A stretch of DNA of 64,000 bases from assembly GCF_028473665.1 (NCBI RefSeq), contig NZ_CP098774.1, forward strand, positions 2,170,001 to 2,234,000, read 5' to 3'. The DNA is from Sphingomonas sp. QA11. Lineage in GTDB: Bacteria; Pseudomonadota; Alphaproteobacteria; Sphingomonadales; Sphingomonadaceae. A program made the translations under genes and the position numbers. Below are positions 33,961 through 43,964 of the stretch, one piece after another; positions within the stretch are counted from its first letter, which is position 1; each line of letters begins with the position of its first letter. The notes beneath the pieces were generated by a model. That model saw only the letters and a program-made list of their open reading frames with translations. It was not told the origin of the DNA and did no database searches.

Positions 33961-35885
33961 ATCTCGAGCTGGCTACCGAGTTCGACCACGCGGTTGGTCG
34001 GTAGGCGGAAGAACTCCATCGCGCTTTCGGCGTTGCGGAGCATCCAGGCGAACAGCTTCTCGCGCCAGATCATCATGCCCGGCCGCGCCGAAGGCAGCAG
34101 CGTCTGTCGCGCGAGGAAGAAGCTGGTGTCCATCATCCGGAAGTCGGTGCCGCATTGATGCACACGCGACAGCGCCGCGGGCACGTCCGGTTCCTCGATG
34201 AAACCATAGCGCAGGATCATGCGATGGAAACCGTCGCCCAGATTCTCGAGCTTGAAACGCTCCGATTCGGGCAGATAAGGCGCGTCCATGATCTTCACGG
34301 TCAGCAGCACGACTCGCTCGTGCAGCACCTTATTGTGCTTGAGATTGTGGAGCAGCGCATGCGGCACGCCCTCGGGCGACGAGGTCATGAACACAGCGGT
34401 ACCGGGAACTCGGGTCGCCGAGCTCGCCGCTGACGAGATGAACACCTTGATCGGCATTGCCGCCTCGCGCATCCGGTCGATCATCAGCTGCCGCCCCTTC
34501 GACCAAGTCGTCAGGAAAGTGAAGATGATGAACCCGACCAGCAGCGGGAACCAGCCGCCCGACGGCACCTTGGTCAAGTTCGCCGCGAAATAGGCCCCGT
34601 CGACCATGAAGAAGACGGCCAGAAGCGGGATCGCGTAGTATTTCGGCCAGTGCCACAGCCTGAACAGCACGACCGACAGCAGGCAGGTATCGATCAGCAT
34701 CGCCCCCGTCACCGCGATGCCATAGGCCGACGTGAGGTTGGACGAGGTGCGGAAGAACATCACCAGCAGCAGCACCATCACCAGCAGCGCCCAGTTGACC
34801 AGCGGAATGTAGATCTGCCCCGCGGTCGCGGCGTTGGTATGCTCGATCCTGAGGCGCGGGATGAAGCCGAGCTGGATCGCCTGCTGAGTCACCGAGAAAG
34901 CGCCGGAGATCACCGCCTGGCTGGCGATCACCGCCGCCGCCGTGGCAAGCACGACCAGCGGAAGCTGCAGGCTCTCTGGCGCTAGCATATAGAAGGGACT
35001 GCGCAATGCGGCGGCGCCTTCGCGGGACAGCAGGGCACCCTGCCCCATATAGTTCAGCATCAGCGCCGGCAGCACGAAGAACAGCCAGGACACGCGGATC
35101 GGGTTGCGCCCGAAATGCCCCATGTCAGCGTAGAGCGCCTCGGCGCCCGTCACCGCCAGCACGACCGAGCCCAGCGCGAGGAAGGCGCGGACCGGATCGA
35201 GCATGAAGAACTTGACCGCATAATGCGGCGAGAACGCCCAGAGAATATCAGGGGTGTGGACGATGCTGATCAGGCCGAGCGTTGCGATCACGGCGAAATA
35301 GGCAAGCATGATCGGCCCGAAGAACAACCCGACGCGCGACGTGCCGTTGCGCTGGATCATGAACAGGCCGATGATGATCAGCACCGCGATGGGCAGCACC
35401 AGGCTGCCGAAAGCAGGCGCCGCGACGGCGAGACCCTCGACCGCGGACAGCACCGACACCGCCGGCGTGATCATACTGTCGCCGTAGAACAGGGCTGTCG
35501 CGAACACGCCGAGCAGGATGATCCCGTTCGACCAGCGGCGAGTCTTGGTCTGGCCCGAAATCAGCGCCAGCAACGCCAGACTGCCGCCCTCGCCCTTGTT
35601 GTCGGCACGCATGATGATCGAGACATATTTGAACGTCACCACGACCATCATCGACCAGAACATCAGGCTGACGACGCCCATGATGTGCGCCGGGTCGAGC
35701 GCGAGCTTGTGATGGCCGGCAAAGGTCTCGCGAAAGGCGTAGAGCGGACTCGTGCCGATATCGCCGAACACGACGCCGATCGCGCCGAGCGCGAGCTTGG
35801 CGAGACCGTCCTTGTGGTGATGGATGGCGGATGCCGTTGCCTCCGCGGGCGCGGACTCATCCACGCTTGGCGAGTCACTGCTCAC
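33957..35885 (-). CDS. kup: Kup potassium uptake transporter
   Basis: 642 residues, about 12 membrane helices and a soluble C-terminal part. The signature [18 protein letters not shown] and the stretch [18 protein letters not shown] identify the Kup/HAK/KT proton-coupled potassium symporters. A 35-residue charged N-terminal extension precedes the first helix. The operon continues into the 2H phosphoesterase gene. Confidence 0.95.
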   Translation of the reverse strand: MSSDSPSVDESAPAEATASAIHHHKDGLAKLALGAIGVVFGDIGTSPLYAFRETFAGHHKLALDPAHIMGVVSLMFWSMMVVVTFKYVSIIMRADNKGEGGSLALLALISGQTKTRRWSNGIILLGVFATALFYGDSMITPAVSVLSAVEGLAVAAPAFGSLVLPIAVLIIIGLFMIQRNGTSRVGLFFGPIMLAYFAVIATLGLISIVHTPDILWAFSPHYAVKFFMLDPVRAFLALGSVVLAVTGAEALYADMGHFGRNPIRVSWLFFVLPALMLNYMGQGALLSREGAAALRSPFYMLAPESLQLPLVVLATAAAVIASQAVISGAFSVTQQAIQLGFIPRLRIEHTNAATAGQIYIPLVNWALLVMVLLLVMFFRTSSNLTSAYGIAVTGAMLIDTCLLSVVLFRLWHWPKYYAIPLLAVFFMVDGAYFAANLTKVPSGGWFPLLVGFIIFTFLTTWSKGRQLMIDRMREAAMPIKVFISSAASSATRVPGTAVFMTSSPEGVPHALLHNLKHNKVLHERVVLLTVKIMDAPYLPESERFKLENLGDGFHRMILRYGFIEEPDVPAALSRVHQCGTDFRMMDTSFFLARQTLLPSARPGMMIWREKLFAWMLRNAESAMEFFRLPTNRVVELGSQLEI

Positions 35886-36022
35886 GGACGGGTCAATCTT
35901 GCCCGATTTTCAACGATATAGGCCATGGGTGAACCGAACTGCGCCCCTGCGTTCGAAGAGGCGGCGCATTAGCACGGGCCCAATGCCCCCGCAACGTCAC
36001 CCGGATTGGGGCAGCAACGCAC

Positions 36023-36463
36023 CTATTCCTCCGTTGCCAGGGTACGGATGGTGAACTGGGTGACAAGCCGGTGGACGCCGGGCAGCGCAGACAGCACCTC
36101 GCGGTGGATGCGTTCGTAGCTGTCGTCCTCCCGAACGAGCACCTTGAGCAGGTAATCCGATTCCCCGCTCATCAGATGCGCCTCCCTGACCTGTGTGGTC
36201 GAGGCAAGCGCCTGTTCGAACGCCATCATCGTCGCCTGACGCTGATCGGTCAGCGTGACCGAAACGAATACGGTGGAAGGGTTGCCTCGCGCGGCCGGCG
36301 ATAGCCGAGCGCGATAACCGCGGATCAGTCCCTGTTGCTCAAGCGTTTTGACGCGGCGATGCGCTGCCGAGGGCGACAGCCCCACCCTGTCGCCCAGCTC
36401 TTCGCTCGTGATACCCGACTCATGCCCGAGCTGCGCGATGATTTTGCGGTCTATACTGTCCAT
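36023..36463 (-). CDS. Lrp/AsnC family regulator
   Basis: 146 residues: N-terminal HTH (ITSEELGDRVGLSPSAAHRRVKTLEQQGLI) and C-terminal RAM ligand-binding domain (MSGESDYLLKVLVRE). Divergent from alanine dehydrogenase with 129 nt between, the usual arrangement for an amino-acid-responsive activator of that gene. Confidence 0.92.
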   Translation of the reverse strand: MDSIDRKIIAQLGHESGITSEELGDRVGLSPSAAHRRVKTLEQQGLIRGYRARLSPAARGNPSTVFVSVTLTDQRQATMMAFEQALASTTQVREAHLMSGESDYLLKVLVREDDSYERIHREVLSALPGVHRLVTQFTIRTLATEE

Positions 36464-36474
36464 ACGGGACTATT

Positions 36475-36491
36475 TTGCGACAAATCCGCAA
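36475..36491. promoter_or_regulatory. Probable Lrp-type operator
   Basis: TTGCG-N7-CGCAA dyad, 12 nt before the regulator start in the Lrp/ald intergenic region. Further TTGCAA-like half sites follow at about 36505 and 36535, consistent with multi-site binding by an Lrp octamer. Confidence 0.45.
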
Positions 36492-36592
36492 CATGCACAA
36501 TCACGTTGCAAACCGCCTCAACCCCGGCCCCAGATTGCAAGTACTTCCCGGGGCGATTGGTGTAGATTCGCGCAAAATCTAGGAGAGCTTCC

Positions 36593-37699
36593 ATGCGCAT
36601 CGGCGTCCCCAAGGAAATCAAGAACCACGAATACCGCGTCGGTCTGACCCCACCGTCGGTCGCCGAGCTGGTCGCGGCCGGGCACGAACTGTTTGTCCAG
36701 ACCGGCGCCGGCCTCGGCATCGATTTCGAGGATTCGGATTATGTCGCAGCGGGCGCGACGATCCTGCCGGACGCGGCAAGCGTCTTTGTCAGGTCCGACA
36801 TGATCGTGAAGGTCAAGGAGCCGCAGCCGGGCGAAGTTGCCATGCTCGAACCGCGCCATCTGCTCTTCACCTATCTCCACCTCGCCGCCGACAAGCCGCA
36901 GGCCGAGGGGCTGATGAAGTCCGGTGCGACCTGCATCGCCTATGAAACGGTGACGGCGAACGACCGCTCCCTCCCGCTGCTGAAGCCGATGTCCGAGGTA
37001 GCCGGCCGCATGTCGATCCAGGTGGGCGCGCACTATCTCGAAAAGGAACAGGGCGGCCGTGGCGTGCTCCTCGGCGGCGTGCCTGGCGTGGCACCGGCGA
37101 GAGTCGCGATCCTTGGCGGCGGCGTGTCTGGCGTCAACGCCGCGCAGATGGCCGTCGGCATGCGCGCCGATGTGACGATCTACGATATCTCGAACGCACG
37201 CCTCGCCGAACTCGACATGTTCTTCGGCAGCCAGATCAAGACCGCCTACGCCTCCAAGGCGGCGATCGCCGCAGCCGTGAAGAACGCGCATCTCGTCATC
37301 GGTGCCGTGCTGGTGCCGGGCGCCGCCGCGCCGAAGCTGGTCACGCGCGAGATGCTCAAGACGATGAAGCGCGGGTCGGTGCTGGTCGATATCGCGATCG
37401 ACCAGGGCGGCTGCTTCGAGACGTCGCATGCCACCACGCATGAGGACCCGGTATTCGAGGTCGACGGCGTGATTCATTATTGCGTGGCGAACATGCCCGG
37501 CGCGGTCGCCCGCACCTCGGCCTTCGCGCTCAACAATGCCACCCTGCCCTTCGTGATGAAGCTCGCTAGGCTCGGCGCCGAACAAGCGATGAAGGCGGAT
37601 CCACATCTCGCCAACGGCCTCAACGTTTCGGGCGGCAAGATCCGGCATCAGGCAGTGGCAGAAGCACTCGCCCTCCCGTTCGAACCCTGGAACGCCTGA
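36593..37699 (+). CDS. ald: Alanine dehydrogenase
   Basis: 368 residues, N-terminal MRIGVPKEIKNHEYRVGLTP with the family signature, NAD-binding GGGVSGVNAAQMAVGM (from about residue 176) and the catalytic His in YLHLAAD (about 96). It converts L-alanine to pyruvate and ammonia with NAD. AGGAG before the ATG. Probably activated by the divergent Lrp-type gene. Confidence 0.96.
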   Translation: MRIGVPKEIKNHEYRVGLTPPSVAELVAAGHELFVQTGAGLGIDFEDSDYVAAGATILPDAASVFVRSDMIVKVKEPQPGEVAMLEPRHLLFTYLHLAADKPQAEGLMKSGATCIAYETVTANDRSLPLLKPMSEVAGRMSIQVGAHYLEKEQGGRGVLLGGVPGVAPARVAILGGGVSGVNAAQMAVGMRADVTIYDISNARLAELDMFFGSQIKTAYASKAAIAAAVKNAHLVIGAVLVPGAAAPKLVTREMLKTMKRGSVLVDIAIDQGGCFETSHATTHEDPVFEVDGVIHYCVANMPGAVARTSAFALNNATLPFVMKLARLGAEQAMKADPHLANGLNVSGGKIRHQAVAEALALPFEPWNA

Positions 37700-37706
37700 C
37701 GTAAGT

Positions 37707-37741
37707 CGGGCCGGTCCTATCCCAGGATAGCGACCGGCCCG
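37707..37741. terminator. Bidirectional hairpin between ald and ccmI
   Basis: CGGGCCGGTC ... GACCGGCCCG with a continuing CTATCC/GGATAG stem: 16 pairs with one bulge. Placed between convergent genes. No T-run, but position and strength point to a shared transcript end. Confidence 0.65.
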
Positions 37742-37759
37742 CGTGGCTCGAGTCGAGAG

Positions 37760-38407
37760 CTAATTGGCCGCAGCGGCACCGCGAGCCTGCTCCGCTGCGG
37801 CGAGGAACGCATCGAGACGGGCAAGCTGCGCCGCAATCTCCTTGCGATAGGGCTGCTCGGGTGGGGAAAGTTCAAGTGCCCTGGCCCAGTAAGGCCGGGC
37901 CGTCGCATAGTCGCCTGCGCGGATATACGCCAAACCGAGGAAATACGGCGGGGCGGGATGCTCTTTGTTAAGCCCCGCCGCGTGCCTGAATGCGAACAGC
38001 GCAGCCGGTGACACCACGCCATCGTGAAGGGAAAGCGCCGATCCAAGCCCGGTCCACAGCGCCAGGCTGCGGGGATATTTGTTTACCCCACCCAATACGG
38101 CCCGGACCGCATTCCTTGTATCTCCTGCGCGAGTCAGGCCATCGGCAGCGATCAGATAGGCACCCTCGGCGGTGTAGCGTCCCAGCATCGAATCGCGCAG
38201 TTCAGTGAGCGCCGGATCAATCTCGATCGGCTCAGCATTGGCCGCGACCGGATGGCCTGGCAGCAGGGGATCGCCCTGCAATGCATAACCCGCCGCGCCG
38301 AGCATCATCGCGGCGCCGACAAAACTCCAGAGCGAGCGCGAAACCCCGCCCAGCCACAGCAAAGCCGCAGAGCCGAGACCGAGCAAGGCAAGCATGATCC
38401 AGCCCAT
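37760..38407 (-). CDS. ccmI: CcmI-like TPR protein of cytochrome c maturation
   Basis: 215 residues from ATG 38407, which overlaps the ccmH stop. Two N-terminal membrane helices (residues 2-19 and 26-42), then a TPR domain (AVRAVLGGVNKYPRSLALW, AHPYFLGLAYIRAGDYATAR-type helices). CcmI delivers apocytochrome c to the haem lyase complex. Last gene of the ccm operon. Confidence 0.85.
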   Translation of the reverse strand: MGWIMLALLGLGSAALLWLGGVSRSLWSFVGAAMMLGAAGYALQGDPLLPGHPVAANAEPIEIDPALTELRDSMLGRYTAEGAYLIAADGLTRAGDTRNAVRAVLGGVNKYPRSLALWTGLGSALSLHDGVVSPAALFAFRHAAGLNKEHPAPPYFLGLAYIRAGDYATARPYWARALELSPPEQPYRKEIAAQLARLDAFLAAAEQARGAAAAN

Positions 38408-38811
38408 CAACCGCGCCGCCTCCTGAAGCTGCCACGTGCCAGCCACGCGCCGGCGGCGAGCATCGCCAGTGGCGCGAGCCACAAGGCCGCGGTCGCGCCG
38501 TTGAACGGCGGATCATAGGTCACATAATCACCGTAACGATCGATCAGCCAGCGCCGGACCGATTCCGGGCTCTCTCCCTTCTGGATTCGCTGGCGCACCA
38601 GCGCGCGCATGTCGCCCGCCATGTCGGCATCGCTGTCGGCAATCGACTGGCCCTGGCAGACGAGGCAACGCAACGTCACCATCAACGCCTGGGCTTTCGC
38701 TTCCTTGGCCGGGTCGCGCAACTGGGTATTGGCAAGCGCAGCGGGCGGAAACCCGCTATCGGCCTGGAGTGGTGCCGCGAGCAGCAGGAACAGGAACGCC
38801 AGGCGCTTCAT
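38407..38811 (-). CDS. ccmH: CcmH thiol-reducing subunit
   Basis: 134 residues with signal peptide, the LRCLVCQ redox motif (about residues 48-54) and a C-terminal membrane helix. It reduces the CXXCH cysteines of apocytochrome c for haem attachment. Overlaps ccmG by 4 nt. Confidence 0.93.
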   Translation of the reverse strand: MKRLAFLFLLLAAPLQADSGFPPAALANTQLRDPAKEAKAQALMVTLRCLVCQGQSIADSDADMAGDMRALVRQRIQKGESPESVRRWLIDRYGDYVTYDPPFNGATAALWLAPLAMLAAGAWLARGSFRRRRG

Positions 38812-39335
38812 CGCGCCGCCTGCAGGGCGTCGAGGATCGCGGGAATATCATCAGCGCGGATATCGCCGATATGCTGCTTCACGATGCGCCCCTGCCCGTC
38901 GATCACGAAGGTTTCCGGCACGCCGGACGAGCCGAGCGACAATTGAACCGCACTCACCTTGTCGTCGCCGATCCGCTCATAGGGATCGCCATTGCGTTTC
39001 AGGAAGCCCTGGATCGCCGGACCGGTATCGCGGATCGCGATCGCGTCGATCGGCACCCCCATCGCCTTGAGACGCATCAGATTGGGTGCTTCCGCGATGC
39101 AGGGCACGCACCAGCTTGCGAACACGTTGAGCAGGCGCGGCTTGCCCTGCTGGAACGCTTCGCTGCCGAGGCCCGGCTTGGTCGCGATGATCGGCGGCAA
39201 CGCGAATTTCGGCAATGGTTTACCCACCATCGCGGATTTCACCGTGCGGTCGGCCGGCGCGATCAGCCCGCTCGCCACGACCGCGAACAGCAGGGCAAAT
39301 GCCCCGAACGGCGCCCAGAGCAGCACCCGCCTCAT
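38808..39335 (-). CDS. ccmG: CcmG/DsbE thioredoxin-like protein
   Basis: 175 residues from ATG 39335. An N-terminal membrane anchor, the active site ASWCVPC and the cis-proline region SGVPETFVIDGQG are present. It supplies electrons to CcmH/apocytochrome in the periplasm. Overlaps ccmF by 4 nt. Confidence 0.93.
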   Translation of the reverse strand: MRRVLLWAPFGAFALLFAVVASGLIAPADRTVKSAMVGKPLPKFALPPIIATKPGLGSEAFQQGKPRLLNVFASWCVPCIAEAPNLMRLKAMGVPIDAIAIRDTGPAIQGFLKRNGDPYERIGDDKVSAVQLSLGSSGVPETFVIDGQGRIVKQHIGDIRADDIPAILDALQAAR

Positions 39336-41338
39336 GCCTCCTCCTCCCGCGCCGCAACGCGCCGCTCGCGTCGCACGCGCCCGAGCAACGACAACGCCCC
39401 GCCGAACGCGATCAACGCACCCCCAAGCCATATCAGGGTGACGAAAGGTTTCCACCACAAGCGCAACTGCCAGCGCCCCTGCTCATCCTCCTGACCGAGC
39501 ACTGTATAAAGCTGTCCGTCTATCTTCGTCGCGATCGCGGATTCGCTGGTGACGGTCGGCGGCGACGCGAAGAAACGGGACTGGGGCCGCAGGGTGAAAG
39601 GCGCACCATCACCACGCTTTACAGTCAGCGTGCCTTCTAGCGCCGACCAGTTCGGGCCGATCACCGGGCGGATATGGTCGAGCGTGACCGTGAAGGGTCC
39701 GACGCGGTGCGGCTCACCGATCCGTGCCGCCACGAGGGTCTGCTGGGTAAAGGCACTGTCCGAGGCCATGCCGGCCAGGCTGACCGCAATGCCGAGATGC
39801 GCGATCACCATGCCCCAGGTGAAGAGCGGCGTCCGGCGCAGGTCACGCTTCCAGAGCGGCGCGATGCTCGCCGCGCCAACCCCCGCTGCCAGCGAAAGAC
39901 CAAGCAGCGGGAGGATGCCGATCCCGCCGCCAAGCGCCGCGAACGCCGCCAGGGTGACGCCGGTGGCCGCGACCGGCACCGTTATCCGCCCGAGCACCGC
40001 GTTCGCGGTGTCGCGACGCCAGCGCATCAGCGGCCCCGCTCCCATGATCGCGACCAGCAGCAGCGCGATCGGCCCGGCGGTCTTGTCGAAGAAGGGCGGC
40101 CCGACCGAAAGCTGCACGCCAATGCCGGCGGCGACGATCGGATAGAGCGTGCCGATCAGCACGATGCCGAGGATCACCGACAGCAGCAGGTTGTTGGCGA
40201 CCAGCGCGCCCTCGCGGCTCACGGGTTCGAAGGTGCTGCCCTGGCGCACCGTCCCGACCCGTGCCGCGAACAGCAGCAGCGCGCCGCCGATATAGAGAGC
40301 GAGCAGCACGAGGATGAACGCGCCGCGCTTGGGATCGACCGCAAAGGCATGGACGCTGGTGAGGATGCCCGATCGCACGAGGAAGGTGCCGATCATCGAC
40401 ATCGAAAAGGCGACGACGGCGAGCATTACCGTCCAGGCGCGCAGCCCGTCACGAGTCGCCAGTACCGTCACTGAATGCAGGAGCGCCGTCGCCGCGAGCC
40501 AGGGCATCAGCGACGCGTTCTCCACCGGATCCCAGAACCACCAGCCGCCCCAGCCGAGTTCGTAATAGGCCCAGTAGCTGCCGGCGGTGATGCCAAGCGT
40601 CAGGAATATCCACGCGCCCAGCACCCAGGGCCGCATCGCGCGGGCGAACGCCGGCCCGACATCGCGTGTCACCAGCGCCCCCACCGCGAAGGAGAAGGCA
40701 ACCGAGATGCCGACATAGCCGATGTAGAGTGTCGGCGGATGAAAGGCCAAGCCGGGGTCCTGCAGCAACGGGTTCAGCCCATTGCCGTCGGCCGGTGCCG
40801 GGTTCAGCCTTGCAAAGGGATTCGAGGAGAACAGCAGAAAGGCGTAGAAACCCAGCGCGATCATCGCCTGCGCGCCGAGCGTCGCGATCAGCGTCGTGCG
40901 CTGCAGGCGATGCTCCAGAACTGCCACGGCACCACCCGCCAGCCCGAGGATCGTGACCCAGAGCAGCATCGAGCCCTCATGATTCCCCCAGGCACCGGCG
41001 ATCTTGTAGATCAGCGGCTTGTCCGAATGGCTGTTCGACGCGACGAGCAGCACCGACATGTCCGACCGGACGAAGACGACCATCAGCAGCAGGAGGGCAA
41101 GCCCGGCCAGCAAGCCCTGCACCACCGCAACCGGGCGCACCGCCGAGAGAAGCTGGTCAGTGACCGCGACGTCCTCGACACCGGTGAAGCGCTGTGCCGG
41201 AAGCTTTTTGGCGTCTGCTTCCGCTGAGAGAGGAGCGGAAAGCAGCGAGCGCCGGACACCGACCGCCGCCAGCGCAAGCTGCAACGCCGCCAGCGCGGCC
41301 GCGAACCACAGCGCGGCAAGACCTGCTTCGGCGATCAT
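39332..41338 (-). CDS. ccmF: CcmF haem lyase subunit
   Basis: 668 residues, about 15 membrane helices. The WWD haem-handling motif GWGGWWFWDPVENAS is in the middle; LAFHPPTLYIGYVG contains a haem-binding His. It receives haem from CcmE and attaches it to the apocytochrome. Confidence 0.95.
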   Translation of the reverse strand: MIAEAGLAALWFAAALAALQLALAAVGVRRSLLSAPLSAEADAKKLPAQRFTGVEDVAVTDQLLSAVRPVAVVQGLLAGLALLLLMVVFVRSDMSVLLVASNSHSDKPLIYKIAGAWGNHEGSMLLWVTILGLAGGAVAVLEHRLQRTTLIATLGAQAMIALGFYAFLLFSSNPFARLNPAPADGNGLNPLLQDPGLAFHPPTLYIGYVGISVAFSFAVGALVTRDVGPAFARAMRPWVLGAWIFLTLGITAGSYWAYYELGWGGWWFWDPVENASLMPWLAATALLHSVTVLATRDGLRAWTVMLAVVAFSMSMIGTFLVRSGILTSVHAFAVDPKRGAFILVLLALYIGGALLLFAARVGTVRQGSTFEPVSREGALVANNLLLSVILGIVLIGTLYPIVAAGIGVQLSVGPPFFDKTAGPIALLLVAIMGAGPLMRWRRDTANAVLGRITVPVAATGVTLAAFAALGGGIGILPLLGLSLAAGVGAASIAPLWKRDLRRTPLFTWGMVIAHLGIAVSLAGMASDSAFTQQTLVAARIGEPHRVGPFTVTLDHIRPVIGPNWSALEGTLTVKRGDGAPFTLRPQSRFFASPPTVTSESAIATKIDGQLYTVLGQEDEQGRWQLRLWWKPFVTLIWLGGALIAFGGALSLLGRVRRERRVAAREEEA

Positions 41339-41769
41339 TGTTCCAGCGACTTCGTCTCGTGCATCTTGCCCGCGATCTCCGGCGGCATGTATTTCTCGTC
41401 ATGCTTGGCCAGCAGGTTGGTCGCGGTAAAGCTGCCATCGGGGTTGAAGCTGCCTTCAGCGACCACGCCCGATTTCTCGCGGAACAGGTCGGGCACGATG
41501 CCCTTGAACGCGACGGGCACCTTGGCGACGCCGTCGGTGACCATAAAGCGGATCGATATGCCGTCGGGGAGCTTGGCGATCGACCCTGCCTCCACCATGC
41601 CGCCCAGCCGTACCGCGCGTCCGATCGGCAGGCCGTCCTTCTTGACGTCGCCCGGCGCGTAGAAGAACGCCGCCTGGTCCTTCAGCGCGGACAGCGCGAG
41701 CAATGCAGCGCCGATCACCGCCGCGACGGCGAGCAGGGCGAGGGTCAGCCGTTGATGCTTGGCCTTCAT
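41335..41769 (-). CDS. ccmE: CcmE haem chaperone
   Basis: 144 residues: one N-terminal membrane helix and an OB-fold domain; the haem-binding histidine is in LAKHDEKYMPPE. It carries haem from CcmC/D to CcmF. Overlaps ccmF and ccmD. Confidence 0.94.
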   Translation of the reverse strand: MKAKHQRLTLALLAVAAVIGAALLALSALKDQAAFFYAPGDVKKDGLPIGRAVRLGGMVEAGSIAKLPDGISIRFMVTDGVAKVPVAFKGIVPDLFREKSGVVAEGSFNPDGSFTATNLLAKHDEKYMPPEIAGKMHETKSLEQ

Positions 41770-41873
41770 TTACGCTCGCTCCCCCGCATTGCGAGCCAAC
41801 TCCACAGGACCAGCGCCGAGATCGCGGCTAAGGTGATGCCATAAGCGCTGATGACGAACGGCCAGGGATTCAT
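41766..41873 (-). CDS. ccmD: CcmD small membrane protein
   Basis: 35 residues (MNPWPFVISAYGITLAAISAL-type single helix with positive end RGSERK). Too short for most gene callers, but its start overlaps the ccmC stop and its end overlaps ccmE. Needed for release of holo-CcmE from CcmC. Confidence 0.88.
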   Translation of the reverse strand: MNPWPFVISAYGITLAAISALVLWSWLAMRGSERK

Positions 41874-42592
41874 GCCGCCATCCGCCGCATGCGGGCTTCG
41901 GCCTTGGCCGTCGCAAGAAGGGCCCGCATCCGCATCAGCACCACCGCGCCGAAGAGCAGCGAGAAACCGAGCAGCGAGAAGGGCAAGGGCCAGAGGATGG
42001 AATTGTCGATGGTCGACTGGGTCAGGCTGATGCTCTGGCCCTGGTGAAGCGTGTTCCACCAGACGACCGAGTAGCGGATGATCGGCAGCAGCACCGACCC
42101 GGCGACGCCGTAAATGGCGGGAATACGCCCGTCCCCGCCCCGCTCAGCATCGGCATGGGTAAGCGCCATGAAGCCGAGATAAACGAAGAACAGCAACAGC
42201 ATCGAGGTAAGCCGCCCGTCCCATTGCCACCAGGTTCCCCAGGTGGGCCGCCCCCAGATCGAACCGGTGACGAGGCAGAGACCGCAGAACACGGCGCCCG
42301 GCAGCGCAATCGCGCGCGCCGCGACCATCGCCAGCGGATGCCGCCAGACGAGATAGACGATCGAGCAGAGCGCGATTCCGCTCCAGCCACCCATGCCGAG
42401 CGTCGCGGTCGGCACATGGATATGCATGATCCGCACCGTCTCGCCCTGCAGATAGTCAGGCGGGATCCGGAACAGCGCGCCCCAGAGGCCGATCGCGAGC
42501 AGCACCAGGCCAGCCCAGAACAGGATGGGTGTCAGTGGCCTGGCGAGCTTGAGGAAGCGCGCGGGGTTGGCGAGGGCGTGAAGGCTGGGCAC
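41870..42592 (-). CDS. ccmC: CcmC haem exporter subunit
   Basis: 240 residues, GTG start, six membrane helices with the WWD motif in WGTWWQWDGRLTSML and haem-ligand His in IMHIHVPTA and NTLHQG. It loads haem on CcmE. First gene of this ccm operon; ccmA and ccmB are not in the window. The 174-nt upstream gap shows no clear hairpin. Confidence 0.94.
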   Translation of the reverse strand: MPSLHALANPARFLKLARPLTPILFWAGLVLLAIGLWGALFRIPPDYLQGETVRIMHIHVPTATLGMGGWSGIALCSIVYLVWRHPLAMVAARAIALPGAVFCGLCLVTGSIWGRPTWGTWWQWDGRLTSMLLLFFVYLGFMALTHADAERGGDGRIPAIYGVAGSVLLPIIRYSVVWWNTLHQGQSISLTQSTIDNSILWPLPFSLLGFSLLFGAVVLMRMRALLATAKAEARMRRMAA

Positions 42593-42766
42593 GTTGGCTT
42601 CCGCGTCTAGAGAGAGTCGGGAGGCTACTCAACCGCCCGTTGTATGGATGTCCCAGTGCGCAAGCGTCGCCCATAGCAAATTGTCATCGATACGGATGTA
42701 TCCTCACCTCGCGGGAAAAATGCGGACTATCGCCAAGCAGATCACGAACGTCGAGATTCGCTCAGG

Positions 42767-43909
42767 TCAACGGTTGGCTTCCCAGGCCGCAAGGTCGCCC
42801 ACCCGCGACTGATAATGTTCGAGCACACTGGCGACCCCGCCTGTCGAGACCGTGGCCTGCAAGCCTTCAGCTGCGCCCTCGGCCGCCGGGATCGCGCGTT
42901 CAGCGATGGCAGCCTCGCAGCGCTCCACCGCCGGCCAGCCCTCTCCGGAGAGCAGCGCGTCGGCGAGATCGACCGCGTCAGCGAGCGCCAGATTTACGCC
43001 TTCGCCTCCGAACGGGGACATGAGATGGGCCGCGTCACCGAGGATGGTCAGGCCCGGCCGGGTGGTCCAGTGGTGGCCGATCGGAAGCGCATAGAGAGGC
43101 CGGACAGCGAGAATATCCCCGCGCTCGATCAGCCCGAGCAATGAGGGAGCCCAGCCGGTGAAGGCGCGCAGCACCTCCGCTCGAATCCCTTCAGTCGGGA
43201 GGCGGCCCAGTGCCTGCGCCGCGGTCTCCGACATGCGCACCCCTGCATAGCCACGGATATGGCCGTGACCGTTGCGCTGCCCGACAAGGATATGGTTGTC
43301 ACCGACCGCGAACATCTTGCCACTACCCACCAGCGAATCGACATCCGGGTGGCGTTGCGTGTCGAAGCCAAGTTCCACCATCGTCACCCCCTCATAGGCG
43401 GGTCGGGCTGTCGACAATAATGATCGCACACGCGACCAGGCACCATCAGCCCCCACGACGACATCGAAGGTCTCAACGAGGCCGCCCGTGTCGACTTCAT
43501 AGCGACCGTCCGCGCATGGACGGATGGCTTCGACCCCGCTTGCCCACCGCACGGTGCCAGACGGCAGCGATTGCAGCAGGATCCGGCGCAGTGCCGTACG
43601 GTCGATTTCAGGCCTGTCATCACCGGCACCATCTCGATCGAAAAGAAGAGTACCGTCGGCATCGTAGAGCCGGTCGCCCTGATCCTCCGGTCTTGCCTCG
43701 GCCAAAAACTCGCACTCCAGACCCGCCGCCAGCATTGCCCGCTGCCCGGTATCAGCATGCAGATCGAGCGAGCCGCCCTGCGGCCGTTCGTCGGCATGGA
43801 CATCGCGTTCGAACACCGTGGCGGCAACGCCCCGGACGTGGAGCAGCCGGGCCAGCATGAGCCCGCCGGGGCCGCCGCCGATGATCGCGATTCGCGGAAT
43901 GGTTGTCAT
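42767..43909 (-). CDS. TetX-like FAD-dependent monooxygenase
   Basis: 380 residues from ATG 43909, with AGGAG nearby. Rossmann FAD motif GGGPGGLMLARLL near the start and GDAAHLMSPFGGEGVNLALAD (in two parts) near residue 290, as in aromatic hydroxylases and the tetracycline-inactivating TetX group. Substrate unknown. Divergent from a MarR gene and reads away from its operators, so probably induced by the compound it oxidises. Confidence 0.88.
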   Translation of the reverse strand: MTTIPRIAIIGGGPGGLMLARLLHVRGVAATVFERDVHADERPQGGSLDLHADTGQRAMLAAGLECEFLAEARPEDQGDRLYDADGTLLFDRDGAGDDRPEIDRTALRRILLQSLPSGTVRWASGVEAIRPCADGRYEVDTGGLVETFDVVVGADGAWSRVRSLLSTARPAYEGVTMVELGFDTQRHPDVDSLVGSGKMFAVGDNHILVGQRNGHGHIRGYAGVRMSETAAQALGRLPTEGIRAEVLRAFTGWAPSLLGLIERGDILAVRPLYALPIGHHWTTRPGLTILGDAAHLMSPFGGEGVNLALADAVDLADALLSGEGWPAVERCEAAIAERAIPAAEGAAEGLQATVSTGGVASVLEHYQSRVGDLAAWEANR

Positions 43910-43928
43910 ATCAGACTCCTGCATATAC

Positions 43929-43962
43929 ATAGGGGCCTATATATTAAACATAGGCACCTATG
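43929..43962. promoter_or_regulatory. Twin palindromic MarR operators
   Basis: ATAGGGGCCTAT (43929-43940) and CATAGGCACCTATG (43949-43962), centres 21 nt apart, both built on ATAGG-N2-CCTAT. They fill the short gap between the divergent monooxygenase and MarR genes and overlap the MarR start, fitting autorepression and control of both genes. Confidence 0.75.
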
Positions 43963-43964
43963 CA

